NCBI GenBank assembly: GCA_016710235.1
Contig: JADJLG010000001.1
Coordinates: forward strand, 478,501 to 542,500
Source of the DNA: Saprospiraceae bacterium
GTDB taxonomy: Bacteria; Bacteroidota; Bacteroidia; Chitinophagales; Saprospiraceae
DNA: 64,000 nt
Direction of reading: 5' to 3'
The position numbers were made by a program, and so were the translations under genes. This document shows, piece by piece, positions 46,487 to 55,171 of this stretch (position 1 is its first letter; every line of letters begins with the position of its first letter). The notes under the pieces are model-generated. The model worked only from the letters and a program-made list of their open reading frames with translations, made no database searches and had not been told where the DNA came from.

Positions 46487-47399
46487 TTCTCATATAGTCA
46501 ATAAATACATCTTCAATGTCGGGTTCAATTTTCTCTATTCGCTGAATAATATTTTGAAGTTGAGTTGGAACTGAAGGAGCTTGATCCGTTTTTAGAATCC
46601 AATGCAAACTTTCTCCAAAAGGATAAATCTTATCAGTAATAGCTAGGTCTTGTAGAACATGTAGAGTCAAATACTTATCACGAGTGTACACTCCATAGAT
46701 TGATTTTGGAAACGTCTCAATAATTTGTCTCGGACTATTTGAGGCCATTATTCTTCCCTCCTGAATTAGTGAAATTTTATCGCACAGATTTGCCTCATCC
46801 ATATAAGGTGTAGAAACCAAAATAGTAATCTCATGTTTTTGCAGATTCTTCAACATTGCCCAGAACTCTCTTCTGGAAACAGCATCCACACCGGTAGTAG
46901 GTTCATCCAAAAACAATACTTTTGGTCGATGAATTAAGGCACAACATAAAGCCAATTTTTGCTTCATTCCTCCACTCAATTTTCCAGCCCTTCTATCACG
47001 AAATGGTTCAAGTTGAACATAAATATCTCGAATCAAATGAAAATTTTCTTCTTTGCTGGTTTGAAATATCGTAGCAAAAAAATCTAGATTTTCTTCAACA
47101 GATAAATCTTGATACAAGGAAAATCTTCCCGGCATATAACCGAAAATATGTCTTAGCTCATTATAATCCCGAATAATATCCAAACCTTCTACAGTGGCAG
47201 TTCCACTATCGGGTAAAAGTAGCGTTGTCAATAATCGAAACAATGTCGTCTTTCCTGCTCCGTCTGGACCTATTAGTCCATACAATTCACCAGCCTGAAT
47301 ATCCAAATTCGTTTTTTGCAAAGCCTTGACCGTTTTCTGCTTGGTCTGATAGCTCTTTTCAAGTCCTTGTATGGAAATACTTACTGACATTGAAATCAA
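46476..47399 (-). CDS. ABC exporter ATPase (N-half equivalent of YbhF)
   Basis: This 307-residue ATPase has Walker A GPDGAGKTTLFRLLTTL, the signature GKLSGGMKQKLALCCAL, Walker B KVLFLDEPTTGVDAVSRREF and H-loop VSTPYMDEANLCDKI, where the usual H is replaced by P/Y context. A C-terminal extension of about 70 residues (IQRIEKIEPDIEDVFIDYMR) matches the linker of YbhF-like ATPases. The start overlaps the end of the HlyD-like gene as ATGA. Confidence 0.92.
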   Translation of the reverse strand: MISMSVSISIQGLEKSYQTKQKTVKALQKTNLDIQAGELYGLIGPDGAGKTTLFRLLTTLLLPDSGTATVEGLDIIRDYNELRHIFGYMPGRFSLYQDLSVEENLDFFATIFQTSKEENFHLIRDIYVQLEPFRDRRAGKLSGGMKQKLALCCALIHRPKVLFLDEPTTGVDAVSRREFWAMLKNLQKHEITILVSTPYMDEANLCDKISLIQEGRIMASNSPRQIIETFPKSIYGVYTRDKYLTLHVLQDLAITDKIYPFGESLHWILKTDQAPSVPTQLQNIIQRIEKIEPDIEDVFIDYMRNGK

Positions 47400-48331
47400 A
47401 ACTTCACTTCACCGTACATGCCCAATTTAATTTTGCCATCATTCTTCACCCGAATCTTGATCGCATAAACTAAATTATTTCTTTCTTCCTTTGTTTGTAT
47501 CGTTTTAGGAGTGAACTCAGCTTCAGAACTGATCCAATACACCTGACCTACCAATTCTTCAAAAGTTTTATCAGATTGGTCTATAAATACTTTAACATCC
47601 TGGTTAATTTTCAATCCTGCATACTGTTCAGCATTTACATAAGCCTTAAGAATCATATTGTCCAAATCAGCGATTTTATAAAGTGGTTTCCCCGGTCCGG
47701 TAACCTCTCCTTCATGGGCATATACTGTCAATACTGTGCCGGCAATTGGATTTTCTATTTTGCATCGATCGATCTGGTCCAAAAGTATATCTTGTTTTCT
47801 ATCTAATGGTTCCACTTCACTGAGAACACTTTTATTTTGTGTACCGACATTGGATTCCGCTACATTAATTTGGCCATTACTAACTTCAATTTGTTTGCTC
47901 ACTACATCGATTTGAGCAATGATATCATCCAATTGCTTTTTGGTGGCCGCATCCGCATTGACAAGTTTTTCGAACCGGTTTTTTTCTTTGAGGAGTGTTT
48001 TTAATTGGGAATTCTGGACTTCAATCTGATCTTTTATCACCCTTACTTGAGGTTTAACATCAACTGTTTTTCTGAATAATGCTTTTTTTGAAGCTTTTAT
48101 TTGCTCTATCTGTAATTGAAAAGGCACGGTATCTAAAACAGCAGCTAAAAAATTCTTTTCAATTTTTTGACCCTCTTCGATTTCCCATTTTACGATTCTT
48201 CCACCTACTTCAGAAGCTACCAATACCTCCGTAGACTCAAATATTCCGGTCGCATCAAACTGATTCTCCTTTTTGTTACAAGCAGATAAAAACAGTAAAC
48301 CGAATACAATAATCACCAAACTATTTTTCAT
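47396..48331 (-). CDS. HlyD-family periplasmic adaptor lipoprotein
   Basis: This 311-residue membrane-fusion protein has a lipoprotein signal (VIIVFGLLFLSACNKK, lipobox cysteine at residue 18), a biotinyl-lipoyl-like beta domain (GGRIVKWEIEEGQKIEK), a long coiled-coil hairpin (residues about 75-180) and the returning beta domain (IAGTVLTVYAHEGEVTGPGK). It should connect the inner-membrane permeases to the TolC-like channel. It overlaps the TolC-like gene by 11 bp. YbhG-like. Confidence 0.92.
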   Translation of the reverse strand: MKNSLVIIVFGLLFLSACNKKENQFDATGIFESTEVLVASEVGGRIVKWEIEEGQKIEKNFLAAVLDTVPFQLQIEQIKASKKALFRKTVDVKPQVRVIKDQIEVQNSQLKTLLKEKNRFEKLVNADAATKKQLDDIIAQIDVVSKQIEVSNGQINVAESNVGTQNKSVLSEVEPLDRKQDILLDQIDRCKIENPIAGTVLTVYAHEGEVTGPGKPLYKIADLDNMILKAYVNAEQYAGLKINQDVKVFIDQSDKTFEELVGQVYWISSEAEFTPKTIQTKEERNNLVYAIKIRVKNDGKIKLGMYGEVKF

Positions 48332-49610
48332 ATATACCTAATGCATTTTTTAATTGAATTGAAATAATCTCTTTTTGGGTTTCATGCAAGCCTTTCATTT
48401 GACGGGCATTTTCCTCAGCATTTAATTCACGTATAAAATCTGCTGATGTAATCACACCTTGTTCAAGTTGGGCTTCTGTCGCTCTTTTGATTTTAGTCCT
48501 CAAATCAATCAATTCCTGATCCTTTACTAAAATATCATCCAATTTTTTTAGATCTTCCCTCAAGCCTGTAATTTGAACATCATTAGCCATTTTATACTGG
48601 TCTTCTTGGATTTGTACCATTGATTTCTGTAACTCGACTATACTCTTCTCCTTTTTTGTGGTATAAAATGGTGTGAGATTCCATTGTGCTTTTACTCCTG
48701 CAATATAATAAAATTGAAATTCGTTGTTTAAAAAATTCAAGCCAGGTCTACCATACGCGCCTTGTGCAAATAATCCAACAAATGGCTTGCGTTTGGCAGT
48801 AATACTTTTTGATTTCAAGTCCAAAGAACTCCTTTGAATTTGGAACAATTGCCATTCAGGGCGCAAGTTCTTAAAGTCTCCCATATTTACTTGAAATTCT
48901 TCTTCGGCAAATAATGCATTATCATCCAAATCCCTACCTGTATACAATTCTAAAGCTTTGATAGATGAAGATCTCTGCGATTCCAATTCAATCATACGCT
49001 GTTCCCATTTTTTAATCTCAGCTTCCAAGTTCCATACATGAGACTGAAAGCTAATTCCATTTTCAAATTGAGCCTTCACTTTTGAAAGAACCCGATCCAA
49101 ATCATCTTTAGTCAGCTCTAGTACTTTCTTTTGAGGGGTATAAGATAATAATATTGCATAAACTTGTAATATCCTATCTCTCAATTTTGCCTGCTCCACA
49201 AGCGTTTGTTGTTTCTCAGAATCCGCATTACTTCTGACTATTTTTTTCTGCAGAGTAACTATTCCTCCATTATAAATTAGTTGCTGCACATCTAAGACCA
49301 ATTTATATTGATCTTTGGAAGTTTCTTGTACATTGATATTAGGAATTTTAATAGGTAAGGAGGTCACATCAGATTGATACGTTGACTGCCCGTTTATGCT
49401 AATTTGCGGATAATTAGCGACGCTTGCTATTCTAGTTTGCAGATCCGAATTCTGTTCAGTTAATGCCATTCCCCTAGTAATGGCAGCATTTTCTATGGCC
49501 CATTCATACAATTGCCCAATCGTATATCTCTTTTGAGAATATAACTGTGATGAGACCAATATACAAGCCCAAAAAATACTTAATTTGATAATTGAAAAAT
49601 TATTGCTCAT
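48321..49610 (-). CDS. TolC-family outer-membrane efflux protein
   Basis: The 429-residue protein has a signal peptide (SIFWACILVSSQLYSQ) and two TolC-type coiled-coil repeats with connecting beta-strands (residues about 25-215 and 235-425). It forms the outer-membrane channel of a tripartite exporter. It is first in the structural part of the operon; its start overlaps by 11 bp the stop of the reconstructed TetR frame at 49600. Confidence 0.9.
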   Translation of the reverse strand: MSNNFSIIKLSIFWACILVSSQLYSQKRYTIGQLYEWAIENAAITRGMALTEQNSDLQTRIASVANYPQISINGQSTYQSDVTSLPIKIPNINVQETSKDQYKLVLDVQQLIYNGGIVTLQKKIVRSNADSEKQQTLVEQAKLRDRILQVYAILLSYTPQKKVLELTKDDLDRVLSKVKAQFENGISFQSHVWNLEAEIKKWEQRMIELESQRSSSIKALELYTGRDLDDNALFAEEEFQVNMGDFKNLRPEWQLFQIQRSSLDLKSKSITAKRKPFVGLFAQGAYGRPGLNFLNNEFQFYYIAGVKAQWNLTPFYTTKKEKSIVELQKSMVQIQEDQYKMANDVQITGLREDLKKLDDILVKDQELIDLRTKIKRATEAQLEQGVITSADFIRELNAEENARQMKGLHETQKEIISIQLKNALGIYEK

Positions 49611-50221
49611 AATTTAACACCATAGATTTAACAAAAATACGGATATGATTTTTTCTCTCCAAAAGGAAAGTTTCGTATTCCTTATTGTTGAATTGTACTA
49701 ATTTTTGAATCAGTGGAGCAGCAACAAAAGGATAAACACACATGCTTAAAATGTTTAAGAATAAATGCAAGGGGTCGAAGCTCTTGAATTCTTTTTTTTT
49801 GGATACTAATCCTAATCTCATAAATGAAATCTTGAATAGGAAGTTGATGGAGCAATTGTTGGATTCCCCTTTTTCTTATCTCCCGATTAGAATGCATTTC
49901 ATTGATTACAAATAATGGTAAATGCGGATTAGCAACTAACATATCCATATACACATCTACTAACCCTTCCAATTTTGTTATTGTGCTCAATTGTTTATTC
50001 TCAATCAAACTTTTCAACTGTGGTACTAGTTTTTCCACAGCCTCAAAGAAAATAATTCTGAATAGATTATCTTTCGATTTGTAATAATAATGTACCAGAG
50101 CTTTATTGGCACCTGCAGCATCGGCTATATCCTGCATTCGTGCCCCAGCGAACCCTTTGCTCATGAATTCTTGTCTTGCAGCACTCAGTATCAATTTTTC
50201 TTTAGAATCTGACTTTTCCAT
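49600..50221 (-). CDS. TetR-family regulator, frameshifted at an A9 tract
   Basis: The open frame 49682-50221 gives 179 residues with a normal TetR DNA-binding domain (KEKLILSAARQEFMSKGFAG, ALVHYYYKSKDNLFRIIFF), but its last 35 residues are unlike the family. The missing C-terminus (KSFDPLHLFLNILSMCVYPF and a following ERKNHIRIFVKSM segment) is encoded in another frame at 49600-49821. The frames meet at nine A (minus strand, 49792-49800); removing one A joins them into a protein of about 207 residues, the normal length, ending 11 bp inside tolC like the other overlaps of this operon. It is the probable repressor of the exporter. Confidence 0.8.
49792..49800 (-). repeat. A9 homopolymer at the TetR frameshift
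   Basis: Nine A on the minus strand separate the two halves of the TetR gene. With eight A the reading frame is continuous. It may be a phase-variable site, a null mutation or a sequencing over-call. Confidence 0.8.
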
Positions 50222-50318
50222 TTGTATGTCTGAATATTAAGGGCACCAATCAAGCATTCAGCCAGCTTGATTTCTATCCTTTCTTGCTGATTATTAACTC
50301 ATTAAGCACTTTTAAGGA

Positions 50319-50349
50319 TTAACCAATCGGTTAAACTAAATGGTTAAAC
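50319..50349. promoter_or_regulatory. Putative TetR operator of the exporter operon
   Basis: TTAACCAATCGGTTAA (50319-50334) is a palindrome with arms TTAACC/GGTTAA around AATC. A further half-site GGTTAAAC (50342-50349) repeats the GGTTAAAC at 50329-50336 with a 13-bp period. AACC-N4-GGTT is a common TetR-family operator form. It lies 98 bp upstream of the tetR start. The surrounding gap (50222-50522) holds no other clear feature. Confidence 0.6.
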
Positions 50350-50522
50350 ATCTGTTGATTAAAAGTGTTCACCATTTGTCTATGAAAGACAACATAATAT
50401 AGGAAATGTAAAATGATTTTAAGCTAGTAACATGAAAATAAGACCCTTATCTTCTCGAAAAGCATTCACATGGCTGTTTATGATTGCGCTTTTTACTCTA
50501 CTTAATCCTAGAATGAAATCTC

Positions 50523-52082
50523 TCACTTTTTTAACTTCACAAATCGCCCTATAATTGATTCCCCTTCATTCATAGCCCTGACATAATACACTCCTGGGAG
50601 CAAATCCATTCCTGAAATGACCAGTACCGTGCCTTTCTCATGAAACGAGCTGAACCTTTGCAATAATGCTCCATCAAAGGCATATAACAATGCCTCAAAT
50701 GATCTCCCTCGGTGGTTTACAATGGTAAATTCATCTCTGTCAGAACTATAATTTGTGGACCAGATGGCTTTAATTCTTTTTTGATCGATAAAGGGTTTTG
50801 CATAAATCTGTGTGTTCAAAAACTTGTAATCGCTTTCGATTGCACCAAGATCAGGTAAAGGCCCCAGGGTTCTGTTATTCAGCATAAAGTCAAATAAAGT
50901 CGTGTGATTTCTTTCACCTTTATTGATGGCCGGACTTCGATCTTTCAATCGGAAATCATAAATATTTCTGACCTCATCCAATCTCATAAACTGCGGATCA
51001 ATCAAGGTATCTCCTATTCCTTTATCGTAGTCTGTACAATTGAAGTAAAGGTTATTCTTATAATCAACGTACTCCAATAATTTTGAACGACTACCTCCTT
51101 TTCCCCGATTTGTATAAATGATATTATTTATAATGGCACCTTTCATTATGTTAAACAAACTCAGTTCTGCGCATGAAGCATTGGCTACAATATTCTTATA
51201 ACATGTATTATTTGCAATGACAAGGTTTGGAGTCGTTTGTACTGAAATCGCTAGCCCTGAATTTTTATAAATGACATTATTGGATATACTGGTCTGTGCT
51301 GAAATACTTCTTAATTTCTGCAAAACGATATCCTGATTCTCAAGCAATATTCCACTACCAGGCAGCTTTGTAATACAATCTCCGGTGCTATAATCTTGCA
51401 TACTAGTGCTGACATTATTGAATATTTCATTGCCGTCAATTTCATTCTTGAAAAATTTCTTTTCTTCCAAATCCAGAAAATCCTTGATCCAAATTGCTGC
51501 AGATGGTCCTTTTATACCTCGACAATTGTTCATTAGCTTATTTCTGGAAACGGTAAATTTGGAACAAGCTTGCAAATAGATAGCTGAGCCTCCAAACCCA
51601 GATATTTCATTATTGATGATCTGAATATTTGAATTTTTCACTTGAAACGATCCGGATTCCATCCAAATTCCCGAGTAATTGTTTTGCTCTGCTTGCTCTC
51701 CGTCTACTTTGTATTCGTATTTGATTTCAAGACCATCCAGCGAGATAAAAGATACATTTTGCAGAACAATACCATGCATGTTTGTGCAATGCAATACTGG
51801 TACTTCTTCTTTATAATTTTTAAAAACTATCCAGTTTTCAGCTGCACCTGATTTTGTAATGCTTGCAATCGCTTGACTCCCCTCTGTCCCATAATAATCA
51901 CCGCCCATAATCCAAATCGTATCTCCCGGCTCCGAAATCAACGCCGCGGTTTGAATGTCTTTCAAAGCTTGCCTTTCACTCATTCCAGAATTGCCGGATG
52001 AAGCTTTAGGGTTCACATAAATACTTTTCGCATTCACACCAACAAACACAAAAAATAAAAATATCGTAATTGGAATTTTCAT
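50523..52082 (-). CDS. Secreted right-handed beta-helix protein with T9SS tail
   Basis: The preferred start is ATG 52082 (MKIPITIFLFFVFVGVNA), a clear signal peptide, in a frame open to 52145. The body of about 400 residues has parallel beta-helix repeats with the Asn-ladder pattern of pectate-lyase and DUF1565-like proteins (SIYVNPKASSGNSGMSERQA, then NNEISGFGGSAIYLQACSKF, NNVIYKNSGLAISVQTTPNL). The last about 80 residues form a T9SS type A tail (GRSFEALLYAFDGALLQRFS, ending IIGRFVKLKK). It is probably a polysaccharide-binding or -cleaving exoprotein; catalytic residues were not identified. Confidence 0.8.
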   Translation of the reverse strand: MKIPITIFLFFVFVGVNAKSIYVNPKASSGNSGMSERQALKDIQTAALISEPGDTIWIMGGDYYGTEGSQAIASITKSGAAENWIVFKNYKEEVPVLHCTNMHGIVLQNVSFISLDGLEIKYEYKVDGEQAEQNNYSGIWMESGSFQVKNSNIQIINNEISGFGGSAIYLQACSKFTVSRNKLMNNCRGIKGPSAAIWIKDFLDLEEKKFFKNEIDGNEIFNNVSTSMQDYSTGDCITKLPGSGILLENQDIVLQKLRSISAQTSISNNVIYKNSGLAISVQTTPNLVIANNTCYKNIVANASCAELSLFNIMKGAIINNIIYTNRGKGGSRSKLLEYVDYKNNLYFNCTDYDKGIGDTLIDPQFMRLDEVRNIYDFRLKDRSPAINKGERNHTTLFDFMLNNRTLGPLPDLGAIESDYKFLNTQIYAKPFIDQKRIKAIWSTNYSSDRDEFTIVNHRGRSFEALLYAFDGALLQRFSSFHEKGTVLVISGMDLLPGVYYVRAMNEGESIIGRFVKLKK

Positions 52083-52165
52083 CTTTTTAGTTTCAAACAT
52101 GACACAACATCTTATAGAAAAGTTGCCTGTTATTTCTTTATCCAACTCAACTGTACACTTTAATT

Positions 52166-52699
52166 CTAAGTTTTCTCCGCATTCAATTTACGCTTGAAAA
52201 CGGGCACTGTGGAGCATGGTTCTCCATACATAATACTGGAAGCTACATCCTGCAGTTTTTTCATCAGGTCCATATAAGCTGATGCAGGTACTGGAAAATC
52301 GCTACAGCCTTTGATCACAAGTTTTTTATCTCTCCAGATTTCAACATCCAGAGCTTCGATTTTTTGAGAAATGAGATGGCGAATAACCTCTTCTTTTGTG
52401 CCAAAATATGCAGTGCCTTGATTCTGCTGGACATATGATGATACCAACATATAAGCCCAAGTTGGAATGATAACATCCAACGAACAAAATACAGCGACGT
52501 TTTTTTTATTATAAATGGTCCAGTCCATTTTTTTCAGCGAATCCCTAAAGTCCAACTCCTTTAAAATAAGTTCCATGAACAAAAATTGCTTCAGATCAAA
52601 CTCAACTACTTCCTGCTCTGGCAAATATTTTTCCGGATAAATTGTGACGAGACCACTTTGCTCCACACGATTGATGAGTGTTCCTATTTGATCATTCAT
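52166..52699 (-). CDS. DUF2480 family protein
   Basis: This 177-residue cytoplasmic protein has the DUF2480 features KQFLFMELILKELDFRDSLK, AVFCSLDVIIPTWAYMLVSS and the final KRKLNAEK. The family is almost limited to Bacteroidota and has no known function. Its start overlaps the end of scpB by 8 bp, so the two are cotranscribed. Confidence 0.85.
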   Translation of the reverse strand: MNDQIGTLINRVEQSGLVTIYPEKYLPEQEVVEFDLKQFLFMELILKELDFRDSLKKMDWTIYNKKNVAVFCSLDVIIPTWAYMLVSSYVQQNQGTAYFGTKEEVIRHLISQKIEALDVEIWRDKKLVIKGCSDFPVPASAYMDLMKKLQDVASSIMYGEPCSTVPVFKRKLNAEKT

Positions 52700-53321
52700 C
52701 TTCTGTCGATTGGTTTACTACTATTTGATGTGCTTTCTCTTCCTTGACGTCTATTTCCACAGGAGCTGGTTCTCCGATTTCCTGGCTCAAAGCAAAGTCC
52801 TTCAATCTAGGCAATTCAGCAAGGTCTTTGAGACCAAAATACTCCATAAACCTCTGGCTTGTACCAAACAAGATCGGCCGACCTGGACCTTCACTTCTTC
52901 CTTTAATTTCGATAAGTTCCTTTTCAAGCAATTTTTGGATGGAGTGATCGCTGTTTACACCTCTAATCGCTTCAATTTCTGATTTTGAAACCGGTTGTTT
53001 ATAAGCGATAATAGCCAAAGATTCCATGGCAGCCCTGGTTAGTTTTTTGCGATTGTTCAGCTTAATATGCTCTGCCACCAGGTCAAAATGTTTGGGCTTG
53101 GATAAAAATTGATATCCACCAGCGATCTCTCTAATTTCTATGCCGAAAGCATCTCCTTCGTATTTTTGTTGAATATTATACACAGCATCACTGATAATAT
53201 CAGTATCCATGCTCAATCCAAGAGTATTCTCCAAACAATATTTGATTTCGGCAGCTGAGACCGGTTGCGGTGATGCAAAAATCAAGGATTCAATTGCCGG
53301 AAAGTATTGTTCCAAATTCAT
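52692..53321 (-). CDS. scpB: Segregation and condensation protein B
   Basis: ScpB binds the kleisin ScpA in the SMC condensin complex. The two winged-helix domains are recognisable (FPAIESLIFASPQPVSAAEI and ESLAIIAYKQPVSKSEIEAI, then GVNSDHSIQKLLEKELIEIK, GRPILFGTSQRFMEYFGLKD). The length of 209 residues is normal. No scpA was found in the window. It overlaps DUF2480, and a terminator and promoter upstream may limit or regulate its expression. Confidence 0.93.
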   Translation of the reverse strand: MNLEQYFPAIESLIFASPQPVSAAEIKYCLENTLGLSMDTDIISDAVYNIQQKYEGDAFGIEIREIAGGYQFLSKPKHFDLVAEHIKLNNRKKLTRAAMESLAIIAYKQPVSKSEIEAIRGVNSDHSIQKLLEKELIEIKGRSEGPGRPILFGTSQRFMEYFGLKDLAELPRLKDFALSQEIGEPAPVEIDVKEEKAHQIVVNQSTEDE

Positions 53322-53464
53322 ATTCTATCTCAGTTTTAAAGCAATTTTTATTGCTTCCAATTAATAATGATGATTTACCAATATCCGCTCACTTTGCTGT
53401 CGATGCCGGATATGCATACAAACAGTCAACTTCCTAATCAGTTAACGATTTTGCAAACATACAT

Positions 53465-53500
53465 AAAAAAAACAGGGCACTACTAAAAGCAGCACCCTGT
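53465..53500 (-). terminator. Rho-independent terminator upstream of scpB
   Basis: On the minus strand ACAGGG pairs with CCCTGT, an inner TGCTGC/GTAGTG stem with wobble pairs extends it, and eight T follow. No annotated gene ends here, which implies an unlisted upstream transcript. Confidence 0.8.
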
Positions 53501-53578
53501 ATAACCCCAAAAAACCAATTGAAATTTTTATCTAAAGCGAATAGATTTCATAACTTTAAATTCAAAGAGACTCTCAAT

Positions 53579-53662
53579 TCAAAAGGTTCTCTCCAAATTG
53601 CCTACTTTTGACGATGACTTTCCAAAAGCGTCACAGTCCAGGGCTTTATTATCCAATGGCAT
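53579..53662 (-). CDS. Possible 27-codon small ORF
   Basis: Starting about 10 bases after the predicted transcript start, ATG 53662 encodes a peptide beginning MPLDNKALDCDAFGKSSSKV and ending in a TGA at 53579. It has no signal peptide or known motif. The promoter and terminator around it are its only support; coding cannot be shown from sequence alone. Confidence 0.25.
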   Translation of the reverse strand: MPLDNKALDCDAFGKSSSKVGNLERTF

Positions 53663-53678
53663 ATTAATCTCATAATCA

Positions 53679-53709
53679 CAAACTTATAAATTGTCAAAAA
53701 TAAAATCAA
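53679..53709 (-). promoter_or_regulatory. Promoter divergent from radA
   Basis: TTG (53707-53709, minus strand) is followed after 20 bases by TAAGTTTG (53679-53686), the same spacing as the nuoD promoter. It overlaps the start of radA on the other strand. Confidence 0.5.
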
Positions 53710-55079
53710 TCTATATTTGTTCAAACTGTGGTGCCAACTCTCCCAAATGGATAGGCAAATGTCCATCATGCGAAGCATGGAACACATATAGGGAAGAACT
53801 TTTTCAAAAAACAAATACAGAAAAAAATTTAAGCGACCTTTGGAAAGCCCAAAACTCAACAAATTCACTTGTCCAGCATGCAAAGCGACTGGATCAAATT
53901 GAAGCTGGCAGTCTGACCAGATGGGACACAAAGGATAAAGAGCTCAACCGCACATTGGGAGGAGGACTTGTGAGAGGGAGTGTCATCTTGTTAGCGGGTC
54001 AACCCGGTATAGGTAAATCGACTCTTTTATTACAACTGGCACTGCAACTGCCGGTGGAAAAAACACTGTACATTAGTGGTGAAGAAAGCGAAGAGCAAAT
54101 CAAGCTCAGGGCTTTGAGACTCAATAAACCTTTAGATCATTGTTTTCTTTTAGCTGAAAATCGTTTGGATTTGATATTGACAGAAGCTGCGAGATTAAAA
54201 CCGGATGTTGTCATCATCGACTCTGTCCAGACTTTAACGACACCTGAGCTAGACTCCGCACCAGGGACCATTTCCCAAATAAGAGAATGTTCCAATGAGC
54301 TAATTCGTTATGCTAAAGAAACAGGGACTCCGATCTTTTTGATCGGGCACATCACTAAAGATGGAGACATAGCAGGACCCAAATTACTGGAACATATGGT
54401 AGACACCGTACTTCAATTTGAAGGAGAAAAACATTACGCTTATCGGATACTTCGGACACAAAAAAACCGGTTCGGAAGTACCGATGAACTATCTCTTTAT
54501 GAAATGACTGAAAATGGCCTAAAAAGTATCCAGAATCCTTCTGAGCTGTTACTATCACAACATGAAGAAAGGTTGAGTGGTAGCGCCGTTGCCTCAACAG
54601 TAGAGGGCTTAAGGCCACTCTTGGTGGAAACTCAAGCATTGGTTAGCCAAGCAGTGTACGGGAACCCTCAACGAGTTGCCACAGGATTTGACAGCAAAAG
54701 ACTGTCTTTATTGCTCGCTGTTCTAGAAAAAAGATGTGGATTCCAAATTGGATCACAAGACGTGTTTCTCAATATAGCTGGAGGGATACGCATTTCAGAT
54801 CCGGCATTGGATCTGGCAGTGACTGCAGCATTGATTTCCTCTTTGGAAGATCATGCACTACACAAACAAATTTGCTTTTGTGGGGAAGTTGGCTTGTCTG
54901 GTGAGATTAGAGCTGTATCCAGAATTGATCTTCGAATTCAGGAGGCGGAGAGAATGGGATTTAAAGCAATCGTAATCTCTAAGTATAATATCAAGAACTG
55001 GGACGAAAAAAAATCTAAAATCAAAGTCGTGGCTCTTTCAACAGTGAATGAGTTGTATGAAAAGGTTTTTGCCAGATAG
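53691..55079 (+). CDS. radA: DNA repair protein RadA
   Basis: RadA (Sms) is a RecA-like ATPase/helicase that helps process recombination intermediates. It starts at a TTG. The N-terminal C4 zinc finger is YICSNCGANSPKWIGKCPSC, Walker A is AGQPGIGKSTLLLQLALQ, the RadA-specific KNRFG motif is present (RTQKNRFGSTDELSLYEM), and the C-terminal Lon-like domain begins around residue 285. The length of 462 residues is typical. Monocistronic, with a 92-bp gap to ridA. Confidence 0.96.
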   Translation: MSKIKSIYICSNCGANSPKWIGKCPSCEAWNTYREELFQKTNTEKNLSDLWKAQNSTNSLVQHAKRLDQIEAGSLTRWDTKDKELNRTLGGGLVRGSVILLAGQPGIGKSTLLLQLALQLPVEKTLYISGEESEEQIKLRALRLNKPLDHCFLLAENRLDLILTEAARLKPDVVIIDSVQTLTTPELDSAPGTISQIRECSNELIRYAKETGTPIFLIGHITKDGDIAGPKLLEHMVDTVLQFEGEKHYAYRILRTQKNRFGSTDELSLYEMTENGLKSIQNPSELLLSQHEERLSGSAVASTVEGLRPLLVETQALVSQAVYGNPQRVATGFDSKRLSLLLAVLEKRCGFQIGSQDVFLNIAGGIRISDPALDLAVTAALISSLEDHALHKQICFCGEVGLSGEIRAVSRIDLRIQEAERMGFKAIVISKYNIKNWDEKKSKIKVVALSTVNELYEKVFAR

Positions 55080-55171
55080 CGGTACATTTTAAATGAGCGA
55101 ATGCCTATAATGAGTAAATTGTGTTTCTTTCGTTATTATTAAATATCTAAAATTACTCAAGATCTTTGACT

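Larger units (their letters stand above)
53465..53672 (-). ncRNA. Candidate short transcript between radA and scpB
   Basis: A full minus-strand promoter (TTG-N20-TAAGTTTG, 53679-53709) would start RNA at about 53672, and a strong terminator ends it at 53465. The about 208-base transcript could be a small RNA, an mRNA for the 27-codon frame at 53579, or an attenuated leader of scpB (start 53321, 144 bp past the hairpin). The gap 53322-53464 holds nothing else visible. Confidence 0.45.

Noticed and set aside
50432..50554. 40-codon plus-strand frame resembling a signal peptide
   Set aside because: It overlaps the end of the beta-helix gene on the other strand, has no promoter or terminator and no body after the hydrophobic stretch.
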